Shown: positions 13,695 through 22,584 of the stretch, in pieces | Numbering within the stretch: the first letter of the stretch is position 1 | Layout of the letters: every line of letters starts with the position of its first letter | DNA from: JAHCHL01 sp964546835 | GTDB taxonomy: Bacteria > Armatimonadota > Fimbriimonadia > Fimbriimonadales > ATM1 | Direction: 5' to 3' | DNA length: 34,481 nucleotides | Assembly (NCBI GenBank): GCA_964546835.1 | Contig: CAZJKW010000009.1 | Span: forward strand, 1-34,481 | Program-made: the position numbers and the translations under genes | Notes under the pieces: model-generated | What the model was told of the DNA's origin: nothing | The model's input: only the letters and a program-made list of their open reading frames with translations | Databases searched by the model: none

Positions 13695-15208
13695 TTCATT
13701 TCTCCCAGTGGAAACCACAATGTAAAGGATGTTTTTAGGTTTGGTTCGGACAGGAGCGTTATTTTTCCTCCGTGTGCTTCCACGGTTCTTTTCACATTGC
13801 ACAATCCAAGTCCCGTTCCATTTGACTTTGTTGTAAAAAATGGCGTAAACAACGACTCGCGTTTTTCATCGGCAATTCCAGGCCCATTATCTTCAACAGT
13901 AACGACTGCCCAATTGCTTTCAACGGATACTCGAACCGTAATTTCGCCTTGAGTTCCCAGCGCTTCAATTGAGTTCCGAATCAAATTCCTGACGGCTTGG
14001 CGGATTTTTGGCGGATCCGCTTCAATTAGCGGTGTGAACGCAGATGGAATAAATGTCGCAATAATTTTTGCGTCGGAAAATTCTGATTCACTTCTTTCAA
14101 ATGCCTCTTTGCAAATCCAATTCAGATCCGCATTTTCCAGATTTAGAAGCGGCTCCCGTGTAAATTCCAAAAATTCGTTGCACAAATCATTTAGTTCCGA
14201 AGCTTCAGATCGAATCACTTTTGCCCATTCCTTTGCACCGGATAAACTCGTTTCTGTTTCAATCAATTGTGCAGACCCGCTGATTCCGCTTAATGGATTT
14301 CTTATTTCATGGGCAATTGCAGCCGTCATTCTGCCAATTTCTGCAAGTCTTCGGCTTTTTTCAAATTCTTTTTCCAAAGCCAAGTGTTCCGTCTGGTCCT
14401 CAATTACCATCGTGATTCCTCCGTCCGGCATCGGACCGAAATGAATCCGTAATTCTCTGTCATTGTTTCGGATAGATCGTGTTGTTGGAATTGAGTTGTA
14501 CGCATCCAAGACGGAGTGCCTTAACGTTCGAAGATCTTCATCGTTCAAATCTTGAAATGCAATTTCCCAACTGATTCCCATTAATTCTTTTCCAAATGTT
14601 TTTTCGGCAGCAGGGTTAAAGCCGCGGACTTTCCCTAAGTTATCCAATGCAAGAATTCCAATTTCAAGACTGTTTACGATGGTTGCCGACTGCGCTGCCA
14701 AAGCGCGATATTCTTCAATGGTTGCTTCCAGACGAGTAATCAGGCATGCGTTTTGGATTGCTAATCCGATGCCCTTTGATATCGCCATCAATTCATCGGC
14801 TTCGTTTTGCGTAAAAGGCTTGGAACCGCTTAATCTTGATAGATTGAGCACACCAACGCATTCCCATTGAGGCGTAAGTAATGGCGTAACAATAGCCGAC
14901 TCAACCATTGAGTTTTCATTGAGTTTGCCTTGCAATAGTCTGGGTACTGCCTCTGCGGCAACTGCTCCGGCAATTCCTTCGCCGATTCCAAACGATGAAG
15001 CAGTCGGAATTTTGCGGTCAACTCCGGACTGAGCCGCAAGAATGAAACGGTCGCCATGGGGGGATTTGATAAACAGGGTCGTTCCGTCGGATTGGAACCA
15101 AGTTGAACAAAGAGAACAAACCTTATCTAAGTACGAGTCAAGTTCACCCGTGCTTAGGTCAAAAAGAACAAGGAGATCGTGGTCGGCAACACGAATCGGG
15201 ACGGCCAT
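13691..15208 (-). CDS. NtrB-like soluble sensor histidine kinase (GAF-PAS-HisKA-HATPase)
   Basis: 505 residues without membrane segments, so cytosolic. A GAF domain at about 20-155, a PAS domain at about 175-280 (ALDNLGKVRGFNPAAEKTFG), a dimerisation domain with phospho-acceptor His300 in AAIAHEIRNPLSG, and an ATPase domain with N box RNLIRNSIEAL, G1 DNGPGI, F box FTPFFTTK and G2 GTGLGL. The architecture is that of NtrB/AtoS/ZraS-type kinases, which partner with sigma-54 activators; the TTGA overlap with the regulator gene makes them a certain pair. The signal is unknown; GAF plus PAS suggests a small cytosolic ligand or redox cue. The ATG at 15208 has AGGA close by and a GATAAT box 9 bases upstream. 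Confidence 0.95.
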   Translation of the reverse strand: MAVPIRVADHDLLVLFDLSTGELDSYLDKVCSLCSTWFQSDGTTLFIKSPHGDRFILAAQSGVDRKIPTASSFGIGEGIAGAVAAEAVPRLLQGKLNENSMVESAIVTPLLTPQWECVGVLNLSRLSGSKPFTQNEADELMAISKGIGLAIQNACLITRLEATIEEYRALAAQSATIVNSLEIGILALDNLGKVRGFNPAAEKTFGKELMGISWEIAFQDLNDEDLRTLRHSVLDAYNSIPTTRSIRNNDRELRIHFGPMPDGGITMVIEDQTEHLALEKEFEKSRRLAEIGRMTAAIAHEIRNPLSGISGSAQLIETETSLSGAKEWAKVIRSEASELNDLCNEFLEFTREPLLNLENADLNWICKEAFERSESEFSDAKIIATFIPSAFTPLIEADPPKIRQAVRNLIRNSIEALGTQGEITVRVSVESNWAVVTVEDNGPGIADEKRESLFTPFFTTKSNGTGLGLCNVKRTVEAHGGKITLLSEPNLKTSFTLWFPLGEMN

Positions 15209-15238
15209 ACCGTCCTGATTATCGGCAAATGTATGTCC

Positions 15239-15607
15239 TTAGTAGATATCGTGAACGCCGAAACCGTTATTCACAGTAGCACCCGTGCTGTCAGGTGCAT
15301 TAACGATAGAGTCAAACGAATCACTTTCTCCGCCAAAAAGTTTGCGGTTGGACTTGGGATGCTCAACGAAGATGTCGTAGTCGCGGTCTTTGTGGAACAG
15401 ATGAAAAATAACACGGTAATCCTGTTTTTCTTTTGGTTCCAGGACATCTTCAGATTCCCAGGCAACGCCGGCAGGTTTCACCATTACCAAGAACTGTCCG
15501 GGCATCCCGAGTGATATCACGGCTACGCCTCGATATTCAAGGCATGGCTCATTCGCCATACTGCTTGGAGCTCCGATTAAGGTTGCGGCAAGAATCGCTT
15601 GTACCAT
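15239..15607 (-). CDS. Secreted hypothetical protein
   Basis: 122 residues with a short signal-peptide-like N-terminus (MVQAILAATLIGAPSSMA|NEP). The mature part is beta-rich (YRGVAVISLGMPGQFLVMV…, YRVIFHLFHKDRDYDIFVEHP) and ends in an Asn/Gly-rich tail. No family is recognised. The ATG at 15607 has AAGGA eight bases upstream. It ends 30 bases before the histidine kinase gene on the same strand, so it could be the first gene of that operon, perhaps linking an envelope protein with the kinase; that is inference. Confidence 0.65.
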   Translation of the reverse strand: MVQAILAATLIGAPSSMANEPCLEYRGVAVISLGMPGQFLVMVKPAGVAWESEDVLEPKEKQDYRVIFHLFHKDRDYDIFVEHPKSNRKLFGGESDSFDSIVNAPDSTGATVNNGFGVHDIY

Positions 15608-15758
15608 TGTTCCACGTCCTTAGACGATAACAGTGTATCAAAGCATTGGTGTTTTTTGCGCATTTTTTGTAAAAAAACGGGACTTTTGATTGCAAATTGT
15701 CCGCAAGGGAACCCGATTTGCTGTATCCTTTGCAGGTCACGGAGGACTCATAACGTAG

Positions 15759-16265
15759 ATGAAGAAGCTGATTTTGATTGTAACAACTGGCTTACTGCTT
15801 GCCGGTTCCGCTCTAGCACAATCTCCTTTTACAAACCAACTTGGCTTCATGCTGAGGTTTGGTATTTTCAGGCCCACAAATAGTGATGCCGCTGACTTGG
15901 GTGACCAATGGTTTACCGCCGGGATGGAGATTTCGCTGTTCAAAATGAAGGTGCCGGGATCGACGACAGCCGGGGAAGTCACTATGTCAGCCGACGCTTT
16001 TTCAAAGGCTGGAGCCACAGCCGTCCCGGTTTTGCTTAACTATGCGGCTTACTCCGGTTCGATGCGGTATTCATTGGGGGCAGGAGCGGCATTTCTCAAT
16101 CGAGAGTTATTTGACAATTCGGCTCGATTTGCGATGCAGTTCTCAATCGGATACGTTTACAAGCAGGGACCTTTTCCGATTGTCTTGGAAGGGCGCTATT
16201 ACTCGATTTTTGATGAGGATAGGTTTTTTGACGGATTTGGAATCACGATCGGGCTTAAACTTTAA
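15759..16265 (+). CDS. Second secreted beta-barrel-like protein
   Basis: 168 residues with a signal peptide (MKKLILIVTTGLLLAGSALA|QSP). The mature chain has alternating strands and ends in Leu (GFGITIGLKL), consistent with a small outer-membrane barrel. It is paralogous to the protein at 795-1328: RFGIFRPTNSDAADL then QWFTAGMEISL here, compared with RAGVFMPFDDSLSDL then IWFTLGFDMEF there. GGAGG lies 14-18 bases before the ATG at 15759, a little far. A TATCCT box at 15724-15729 could be its -10, without a clear -35. It is transcribed towards the ECF sigma operon, 85 bases upstream of it. Function unknown. Confidence 0.75.
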   Translation: MKKLILIVTTGLLLAGSALAQSPFTNQLGFMLRFGIFRPTNSDAADLGDQWFTAGMEISLFKMKVPGSTTAGEVTMSADAFSKAGATAVPVLLNYAAYSGSMRYSLGAGAAFLNRELFDNSARFAMQFSIGYVYKQGPFPIVLEGRYYSIFDEDRFFDGFGITIGLKL

Positions 16266-16350
16266 CCGAACGAAAACCGGTACTTGATGCAGTCCTTTTG
16301 GTGAACTTCCAACGCGTTTGGGCGTTTATCTTCAAAGGAGTCGCAATAAA

Positions 16351-16974
16351 GTGGAAGTTTCCTTGCGAGGTATGACCATCCCCCAACCGAACAACGGTCA
16401 AATCATAGATGGTGCCATCATCAGCCGTTGCAAGAACCGTGACGCGGAAGCGTTCGGCGAACTGGTTGACCGATATCAGGCACGAGTGTTCGGGTTTGTT
16501 AAGAGAATGGTCAAAAGCACTGAGGATGCCGAAGATATCGCTCAGGAAGTGTTTATCAAGGCATTTCAAAACATTCACCGTTTCGATGGTAGAGCATCTT
16601 TAACGACATGGCTGTTTAAAATTGCTTCAAACCTTTGCATTGACAAAGCAAGGAGAAAGGATCGCCGACCTGAGACAGTTCAATTGAGTTCTCCCGACGG
16701 TGCCGAGATAAGCGAAATTGACGCTCCCGACCATCGTTGGAACCCGGAAATTCAGGCTAATACGAATCTGATGGAATCGAAAATTGAAGAATCAATTTCG
16801 AATATGTCTGAAAAACTACGTTCCGTACTGTTGCTTCACGACATCGAGGAACTCAGTTACGACGAGATTTCAAGCGTACTTGGAATACCCGTCGGGACCG
16901 TGAAGTCCAGACTCTTTTTGGCAAGAAACGCGATGCAGGAATCGCTTAAGGAATTTTTGAGTGACGGAAAATAA
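16351..16974 (+). CDS. ECF-type RNA polymerase sigma factor
   Basis: 207 residues from GTG 16351. Region 2 (SRCKNRDAEAFGELVDRYQARVF, then EDAEDIAQEVFIKAF, then RASLTTWLFKIASNLCIDKARR) and region 4 (LRSVLLLHDIEELSYDEISSVLGIPVGTVKSRL) are complete, as in RpoE/SigW-like factors. AAAGGAG at 16334-16340 supports GTG 16351; the ATG at 16372 would also keep region 2 but has no well-placed ribosome binding site. Two bases separate its stop from the anti-sigma gene and the RseB-like gene follows by overlap, so the factor, its inhibitor and the periplasmic modulator are made together. It probably controls envelope-stress genes, possibly including its own operon. Confidence 0.95.
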   Translation: MEVSLRGMTIPQPNNGQIIDGAIISRCKNRDAEAFGELVDRYQARVFGFVKRMVKSTEDAEDIAQEVFIKAFQNIHRFDGRASLTTWLFKIASNLCIDKARRKDRRPETVQLSSPDGAEISEIDAPDHRWNPEIQANTNLMESKIEESISNMSEKLRSVLLLHDIEELSYDEISSVLGIPVGTVKSRLFLARNAMQESLKEFLSDGK

Positions 16975-16976
16975 AC

Positions 16977-17462
16977 ATGAATAGGCAAGAATTGATTGAG
17001 AAATTAGAACAAGACAGCGTGCTTGAGCCAATGGAGAAGGCCATGCTGGATGCTTTTCTTGAGGATGACAGAAACGGTTTTGTGGTTCAAGCGATTCGGA
17101 ACGTCCCTCAGGAAGAACCGAGCCTGTCTTGGCGTTCGGAACTCAATGAAAGACTGTTGACCGTTGCCGAATTAAGATCTGCCAGACCCAGGTTTTTCAC
17201 CTTCCCGAAACTGATTTCTGCTACTGCACTCATTGGGGCAGTTGCATTTGCTTTCATATCTTTTGTCCCGAAAAAGTCAGAAATCGCGAATGAGCAACCA
17301 AGTCTGTCAGAGAGTCTGGTTGAATGGCATCAAACGGTTGCCTCGTCCATGATTCTTCCGGGTGACGGAACCGCCGTCGAGGACTTTGTGACAACCAATG
17401 AATTCAAGCCATCCGAAACGGATGACCTTCTTTATGGCGGTGAGGAGATAACTCGACTTTGA
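16977..17462 (+). CDS. Membrane anti-sigma factor (RseA-like by position)
   Basis: 161 residues. A cytosolic acidic part (1-75, LEDDRNGFVVQAIRNVPQ, with a Trp in LSWRSEL) is followed by one membrane segment at about 78-96 and an exported tail of about 65 residues ending in DDLLYGGEEITRL. There is no HxxxCxxC zinc motif, so it is not a ZAS-type anti-sigma factor. Identification rests on topology and place: it lies between an ECF sigma factor (2 bases away) and an RseB-like protein (TTGA overlap), the order rpoE-rseA-rseB of Proteobacteria. In that system the tail is cut by membrane proteases to release sigma. Sequence similarity to RseA itself is not obvious by eye. Confidence 0.78.
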   Translation: MNRQELIEKLEQDSVLEPMEKAMLDAFLEDDRNGFVVQAIRNVPQEEPSLSWRSELNERLLTVAELRSARPRFFTFPKLISATALIGAVAFAFISFVPKKSEIANEQPSLSESLVEWHQTVASSMILPGDGTAVEDFVTTNEFKPSETDDLLYGGEEITRL

Positions 17463-18442
17463 GAACTGTCATTTCAGTTCTAATCATGTTGACGGCAAGT
17501 TTTGCCGTTGCACAAAGGCCTGGCCCGGGAGGTCCGCCTACTGGTCCGCGTCCTGCAATGGGGCCGCGACCGTTATCGGGTGATGCTCAGATCCTTGACA
17601 AAGTTCTGAGAGCACAGCCCAGACTTAAATTTAGCGGTACGCGAATTGTTGATATGTTTGTAAATGGAGAAAAGGTCTCCATTACGGAATATGTTCTTCG
17701 AGACGGCCTAAATTCGCGAACGGAGTACCCAAACAATTCTTTTCGCAAAGGTTTTATCATTGTCGAAACTGGCGATACACGCCTCGAATACGACCCGGGA
17801 AGAAATGAAATCCGTCGAAGTTTCGGAGGGAGAGCCAACTCTAATTCATTCCTCTTGAGGTTAATGGAAGCATTTCAAAGAGGCGACCTGAGGATGAGAA
17901 AATTTGACGGCGGAACCATTGCTGGGCAAAAATCAATCGGACTTGATATTCTCGACCCTGCAGGCAACGTCGTCCAAAAGTACTGGATTGACGCCAATAG
18001 TTTTGTAGTCCTTAAAGCGATCCAGTTTGGACGCGGTGGAGAAGAAAGATCAAAATTTGAGTTCAAAAAGATTGATTTCACCCCCAATTTTCCCCAGGGA
18101 TGGGATGAAATCAAACGTGCCGGTGCGAAAGTTGTTGACGAGAACCGCGCTGAAGACCTTGGGTTCCGGCCTCTCAATCCGACCTGGCTGCCAAACGGGT
18201 TCAAGGAAACCGGTCGCGGGGTAAGGGATACAGGGCCGGATCGGGTTTTAATGATTCATTTTAGCGACGGCAGAAAGCACATCAGCATTTTCCAATCCGA
18301 TGCACCGCGCCTTCCGGGAATACCGCCCAGAGATTTAGAAAGATTTTCGGTCCGTTCGGGAAAGATTGGGCCCATCGGAGTTGTTGTAATGGGTGATGTG
18401 GATGGAGCAACTCTGGAGCGCATTCTTAGGTCTATGTCTTAG
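17459..18442 (+). CDS. RseB/MucB-like periplasmic sigma-factor regulator
   Basis: 327 residues with a signal peptide (VISVLIMLTASFAVA|QRP), then a Gly/Pro-rich linker (PGPGGPPTGPRP), a LolA-like beta domain (about 38-205: KVLRAQPRLKFSGTRIV…, TRLEYDPGRNEI, QKYWIDANSFVVLKA) and a smaller C-terminal domain (about 225-327, with LNPTWLPNGFKETG, then MIHFSDGRKHISIFQ). This two-domain plan is that of RseB/MucB, which binds the anti-sigma factor in the periplasm and detects lipid or misfolded outer-membrane products. The TTG start overlaps the anti-sigma stop (TTGA) with GAGGAG about 12 bases upstream. The gene ends 46 bases before PBP1A. Confidence 0.85.
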   Translation: MRTVISVLIMLTASFAVAQRPGPGGPPTGPRPAMGPRPLSGDAQILDKVLRAQPRLKFSGTRIVDMFVNGEKVSITEYVLRDGLNSRTEYPNNSFRKGFIIVETGDTRLEYDPGRNEIRRSFGGRANSNSFLLRLMEAFQRGDLRMRKFDGGTIAGQKSIGLDILDPAGNVVQKYWIDANSFVVLKAIQFGRGGEERSKFEFKKIDFTPNFPQGWDEIKRAGAKVVDENRAEDLGFRPLNPTWLPNGFKETGRGVRDTGPDRVLMIHFSDGRKHISIFQSDAPRLPGIPPRDLERFSVRSGKIGPIGVVVMGDVDGATLERILRSMS

Positions 18443-18452
18443 GACCCGGAAT

Positions 18453-18480
18453 TTGTATCCTCCGAGCGTCCATTCATAAT
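18453..18480 (+). promoter_or_regulatory. Promoter of the PBP1A-PBP2 operon, probably leaderless
   Basis: -35 TTGTAT (18453-18458), 16-base spacer, -10 CATAAT (18475-18480). The -10 ends eight bases before the ATG at 18489 and no Shine-Dalgarno lies between, so transcription should begin at or next to the start codon. Confidence 0.6.
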
Positions 18481-18488
18481 AGATACCC

Positions 18489-20786
18489 ATGCCTTTCTGG
18501 CGAAGAAATCCCAAAAAAGATAAGAAGCCCACACCGAATTGGTTGAAATGGACCAAGCGGGTGATTTGGGGTCTAAGTCTATTCTTCTTGCTGGCATTCA
18601 TTGGATTTACGGTTTACGTGGTCCGGGTTTACAAGGAATTAGAGCCGCGTGTGGCCGCTTTGCCTCAGTTAGAAGCAGATTTGAATCGCGACCCAACCGT
18701 CATTTATTCTGCGGATGGGAAAATTCTTTATCAAATGGAGGCCGAACGCCGAACAGCGGTGGCTTACACCCAGATTCCCCAGCAAATCATCAACACGACG
18801 ATAGCCGCAGAAGACCGGCGGTTTTGGACTCATTCGGGCGTCGACTTAACAGCCATTGCGCGAGCGATTTGGGTGAATATTCGAGCCGGTTCAACAAGAC
18901 AGGGCGGCTCCACGATTACGCAGCAAGTCGCAAAACGATTGCTCACATCCGGCGAGCGAACTTTTCGCAGAAAGATTGAAGACGCATGCCTTGCTGTATT
19001 AATCGAACGAAATTACTCAAAAGAACAAATCATAACGCTCTATTTGAATCAAGTTTTCTATGGTTCCGGGGCCTATGGAATTTCCGCAGCAGCGCAAACT
19101 TATTTTGGAAAATCGCTCGACCAGTTGACATTGGCTGAGGCGGCATTACTTGCAAGAATTCCAAGAAGGCCTTCTGATGAAAATCCATTTGTTGACCCCG
19201 ACTCTGCCAAAAAAAATCGAAACATTGTTTTAGGCATCATGCTTGAAGAGGGAATGATTACCAAGAATCAATTTGATTCCTCAACAAAAGCCTCTATTAA
19301 TTTGGCACCAAAACCGGCAGAGCAACATGGAATTTATCGTGCACCTTATTTTGTAACTTATGTGCTTGACGAGATGCGCAAAGAATTTCCGAATGAAGAT
19401 TTTGCACGTGGCGGTTATAAAATCTATACAACTCTAAATTTGCAAGCACAGACCGACGCTGAAAATGCTCTTAAACGAACCTTGTCAGATTGGAAAAGAA
19501 GAAAAGTTACTGAAGGTGCGATTTTGGTTGCGGATATCAGCGGTCAGATATTGGCAATGGTTGGCGGAAGTGATTTTAAGCGATCCCAATATAATGCAGT
19601 TACTCAAGGAAAAAGACAGCCGGGTTCATCATTTAAACCGATTGTTTATTCAGCTGCATTGGAAAAAGGATTAATCAAACCAAATTCAATGATTTCAAAT
19701 GCTCCGTTTGTAGAAGGAAATTGGAGACCGAAAGGCGGAGGAAAAGGCGGATCGGTTTCCTTGCAAACGGCATTGGTTAAGTCTATTAATGTGCCTGCAG
19801 TTCATGTCGGAAAAATGGTGGGACCATCCCAAATTGTCCAATTTGCAAAACAGGTGTTTGGATTCAAGTCGGAGTTAGCACCGGTTTCATCTTTGCCGCT
19901 TGGTGCAAGTGCGGTCAGTCCAATGGAAATGGCAGAAGCGTATAGCGTTTTTGCTACTCATGGAAATCGCGTCAAACTTTTTGGAATTAAGCGTGTTGTC
20001 GGTCCAAATGGCGCCGAATTACGAAACTATCAGCCGGTAGTTTTTGAAAATGTTTTGAGTGAAGCAACGGTTGAACCGATGCGAGATATTTTGCGTCGGT
20101 GCGTCTTATATGGTACGGGCAAAAATGCAAGAGGCGTAAAAAACGCTGCAGGCAAAACTGGAACAGTAGATAGTTATCGCGATGCGTGGTTCTGTGGTTT
20201 TACTGAAGATTTAATTGGAATTGCATGGGTTACAAATGCGACCTATGACCCAAATCGTTCTCCTGCTTGGAAATATGCACCCATGAACGGCGTTTTTGGT
20301 GGCGATGCGGCAGCGCAAATGTGGGCAAGAGCATTAGAACCAATTCAAAGCTTGATTGGAGAAAAGAGTTCCGGAAAAAATCCAAAATCGTATGGAGGAG
20401 GCGAGTTAACGGATGAAGTGACAGTCACGATTTGTACGGACACAGGAGACAGAGCAACCAATGAATGTCCGCACAAAGAAACTAAGTTAATGACCCGAGA
20501 AGAAGCCGCAAAACTGCCTGCGTGCGGATTGCATGGCGTTCCAACCGAAGACCCGAACCCGTTTGAACAACCCATAAAAGACCCTCCTGCTGATCCGAGC
20601 AGTGTGCCTCCGGATCCGACACCGTCAACGGACCCTCCTCCATCAACGTCCCAAATAAAAGTCGAGATTTGCGTAGAAAGCGGCATGAGAGCAACTCAAT
20701 ATTGTCCGGTTAAGCGAGTCATGAGTTTTCCAAAAGGTGAAGAGCCAAAAAGTGCATGTACGCTTCACGTTCCATCCTTATGGTAA
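18489..20786 (+). CDS. Penicillin-binding protein 1A, bifunctional peptidoglycan synthase
   Basis: 765 residues. Basic cytosolic end, one membrane segment (about 26-47), then a GT51 glycosyltransferase domain with catalytic Glu108 in EDRRFW and the GGSTITQQ motif, and a transpeptidase domain with Ser380 (SSFK), KTGT at 556-559 and the usual spacing. It polymerises and cross-links lipid II at the outer face of the inner membrane. After the transpeptidase comes a Pro/Ser/Thr-rich linker flanked by two copies of a Cys-containing repeat (about 643-681 and 722-765) of form IC-x2-(S/T)G-x-RAT-x2-CP…AC-x-LH. It heads a two-gene operon with PBP2, seven bases apart, and stands directly behind the envelope-stress sigma operon. 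Confidence 0.96.
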   Translation: MPFWRRNPKKDKKPTPNWLKWTKRVIWGLSLFFLLAFIGFTVYVVRVYKELEPRVAALPQLEADLNRDPTVIYSADGKILYQMEAERRTAVAYTQIPQQIINTTIAAEDRRFWTHSGVDLTAIARAIWVNIRAGSTRQGGSTITQQVAKRLLTSGERTFRRKIEDACLAVLIERNYSKEQIITLYLNQVFYGSGAYGISAAAQTYFGKSLDQLTLAEAALLARIPRRPSDENPFVDPDSAKKNRNIVLGIMLEEGMITKNQFDSSTKASINLAPKPAEQHGIYRAPYFVTYVLDEMRKEFPNEDFARGGYKIYTTLNLQAQTDAENALKRTLSDWKRRKVTEGAILVADISGQILAMVGGSDFKRSQYNAVTQGKRQPGSSFKPIVYSAALEKGLIKPNSMISNAPFVEGNWRPKGGGKGGSVSLQTALVKSINVPAVHVGKMVGPSQIVQFAKQVFGFKSELAPVSSLPLGASAVSPMEMAEAYSVFATHGNRVKLFGIKRVVGPNGAELRNYQPVVFENVLSEATVEPMRDILRRCVLYGTGKNARGVKNAAGKTGTVDSYRDAWFCGFTEDLIGIAWVTNATYDPNRSPAWKYAPMNGVFGGDAAAQMWARALEPIQSLIGEKSSGKNPKSYGGGELTDEVTVTICTDTGDRATNECPHKETKLMTREEAAKLPACGLHGVPTEDPNPFEQPIKDPPADPSSVPPDPTPSTDPPPSTSQIKVEICVESGMRATQYCPVKRVMSFPKGEEPKSACTLHVPSLW

Positions 20787-20793
20787 TGCCTAA

Positions 20794-22584
20794 ATGTTAG
20801 AGCAAGGTCCATCAAAAAACATCACTTTAGGTGCCATTTTTTTGCCAAGTTTTGTGGGGATTTGCTTTATTGCGTTGGTGTTACGACTTTGGTATTTACA
20901 AATTGTAAAAAATGAAGAATTAACGCGACTTGCTATCAGCGCAAGAACCATTAGCGTTGCGATTCCGGCACCGCGCGGACTTATTGTGGACAGGTATGGA
21001 ATTCCAATTGCGACTGTAAAACCAAGTTTGGCATTAATGGTAACACCGGGAGAGATTTCCAAGAGTCCAGAAAAAATCAAACGACTCGCCGGAATTGTCG
21101 GAATGGACTTTGAAGACCTCAATAATTCCATCCAAGAAAATCTTTTTAGAAAGTTATTGCCGTTTGTTGCCAAAGCAGGATTGACTCCGGAACAAGCCGT
21201 AGCAATTGAAGAACAAAGAGCGTTTTTGCCCGGTGCTTTTGTGAGAACTTTGTCGGTTCGTGAATACCCGGTCGGCCCTTCTTTTGCACATGCGGTCGGC
21301 TACGTCGGCGGCTTGAGTGCGGAAGATGTAGAAAGATTAAAAGAAGTTAAAAAAGATTTGCCGAATTTTGTTGGTAAAGTTGGAATTGAACGCGCGTACG
21401 ATTTGAGATTAATCGGAGAAGCAGGTGCAGAAAGCATCGAAGTTGATAGGCGTGGAAAACAGTTAAATCCAAGGCAATCAAGCAGTCCAATTCCCGGTGA
21501 CCGATTAGTCTTATCGTTGGATTCTGATTTACAATTGGAAGCATTGCAAGCGTTAGGCGGGCGACGTGGTGCCGTCGTAGCAATGGACCCAAAAACAGGA
21601 GAAATTTTATGTTTGGTAAGTTCACCCAGTTACGACCCAAATCTTTTTGCACGCCGAATCTCTTCCGCAGACTGGAAACGGTTAAGTGGTAATTCCGCGT
21701 TGCCTTTACTAAATCGTTCGGTGGCTGCTGCATTTGCTCCCGGCTCTACCGTAAAAATGGCGACATTAATCGCTGCCATTCGTGCAGGTGTGGTGAGTCC
21801 CGGAACAACATTTGTTTGCGAAGGCAAAACCCGAATCGGAAATCGCACGATTGATTGTTTAGGAAATCACGGACGAATCAATTACGAAACTGCAATTGAA
21901 AAATCTTGTAACGTTTTTTTTGCTCAAGTTGGATCAAGATTAACAAGGAAACAACTCATCGAAGTTTTTCAAGAATTTGGTCTTGGACAAAAGACTGGAA
22001 TTGATATGATTGGAGAACGATCAGGTGTTTTGGCAACTGATGAGTTTGTTAGCCGACTAAAACAGAAATGGTATTTGGGCGATACGGTCAACCTTGCAAT
22101 TGGACAAGGATATTTCACGACGACGCCTCTGCAACTTGCACAATATGCCGCTTGTTTGGCAAATCGCGGATGGGCGCCAAAACCCCACTTAGTTCGAATC
22201 ATTTCAACACCAGGTATGCCGGATAACAATCAAATCAAACCCGTACAAGGGAATGCAAAAATTGCGATAGATTCAACTTGGTGGGACAGAATTCGCAACG
22301 TGATGTTAATGGTCGTCAATTCCGGAACCGCAACGCGCGCGCGAGTGGACGGAATCAAAATTGCAGGAAAAACCGGAAGCGCGGAGCAAAGACGCGGCGA
22401 CAAAACGCACGCCTGGTTTATTGGATTTGCGCCCGCGGACGACCCAAAAATTGCACTAGCGGTAGTTCTGGAAGAAGCAGGTCACGGCGGAGATGAAGCG
22501 GCACCCATAGCAGGAAGAGTTTTTCGAAAATTCAAATTGATTCAAGAAGAAAAACTGCGCATTAGCCAGAGCGAAGTTCGTTGA
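20794..22584 (+). CDS. mrdA: Penicillin-binding protein 2, monofunctional class B transpeptidase
   Basis: 596 residues. One N-terminal membrane segment (about 12-34), a dimerisation domain with the class B marks PAPRGLIVDRYGIPIA and REYPVG…AHAVGYVG, then the transpeptidase with Ser318 (STVK), SCN at 371-373 and KTGS at 526-529. The VGKVGIERAYD segment is typical of PBP2, the elongation-specific enzyme that works with RodA; SpoVD/PBP3-type alternatives fit less well. No rodA or mre genes are seen here. It overlaps the convergent O-antigen-ligase-like gene by 23 bases at the 3' end. Confidence 0.93.
   Translation: MLEQGPSKNITLGAIFLPSFVGICFIALVLRLWYLQIVKNEELTRLAISARTISVAIPAPRGLIVDRYGIPIATVKPSLALMVTPGEISKSPEKIKRLAGIVGMDFEDLNNSIQENLFRKLLPFVAKAGLTPEQAVAIEEQRAFLPGAFVRTLSVREYPVGPSFAHAVGYVGGLSAEDVERLKEVKKDLPNFVGKVGIERAYDLRLIGEAGAESIEVDRRGKQLNPRQSSSPIPGDRLVLSLDSDLQLEALQALGGRRGAVVAMDPKTGEILCLVSSPSYDPNLFARRISSADWKRLSGNSALPLLNRSVAAAFAPGSTVKMATLIAAIRAGVVSPGTTFVCEGKTRIGNRTIDCLGNHGRINYETAIEKSCNVFFAQVGSRLTRKQLIEVFQEFGLGQKTGIDMIGERSGVLATDEFVSRLKQKWYLGDTVNLAIGQGYFTTTPLQLAQYAACLANRGWAPKPHLVRIISTPGMPDNNQIKPVQGNAKIAIDSTWWDRIRNVMLMVVNSGTATRARVDGIKIAGKTGSAEQRRGDKTHAWFIGFAPADDPKIALAVVLEEAGHGGDEAAPIAGRVFRKFKLIQEEKLRISQSEVR

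Noticed and set aside
15724..15729. TATCCT as a shared regulatory motif (also at 18456 and 26474)
   Set aside because: Only the copy at 26474 has a -35 at correct spacing; the others are not convincingly placed, so a common regulon is not supported.
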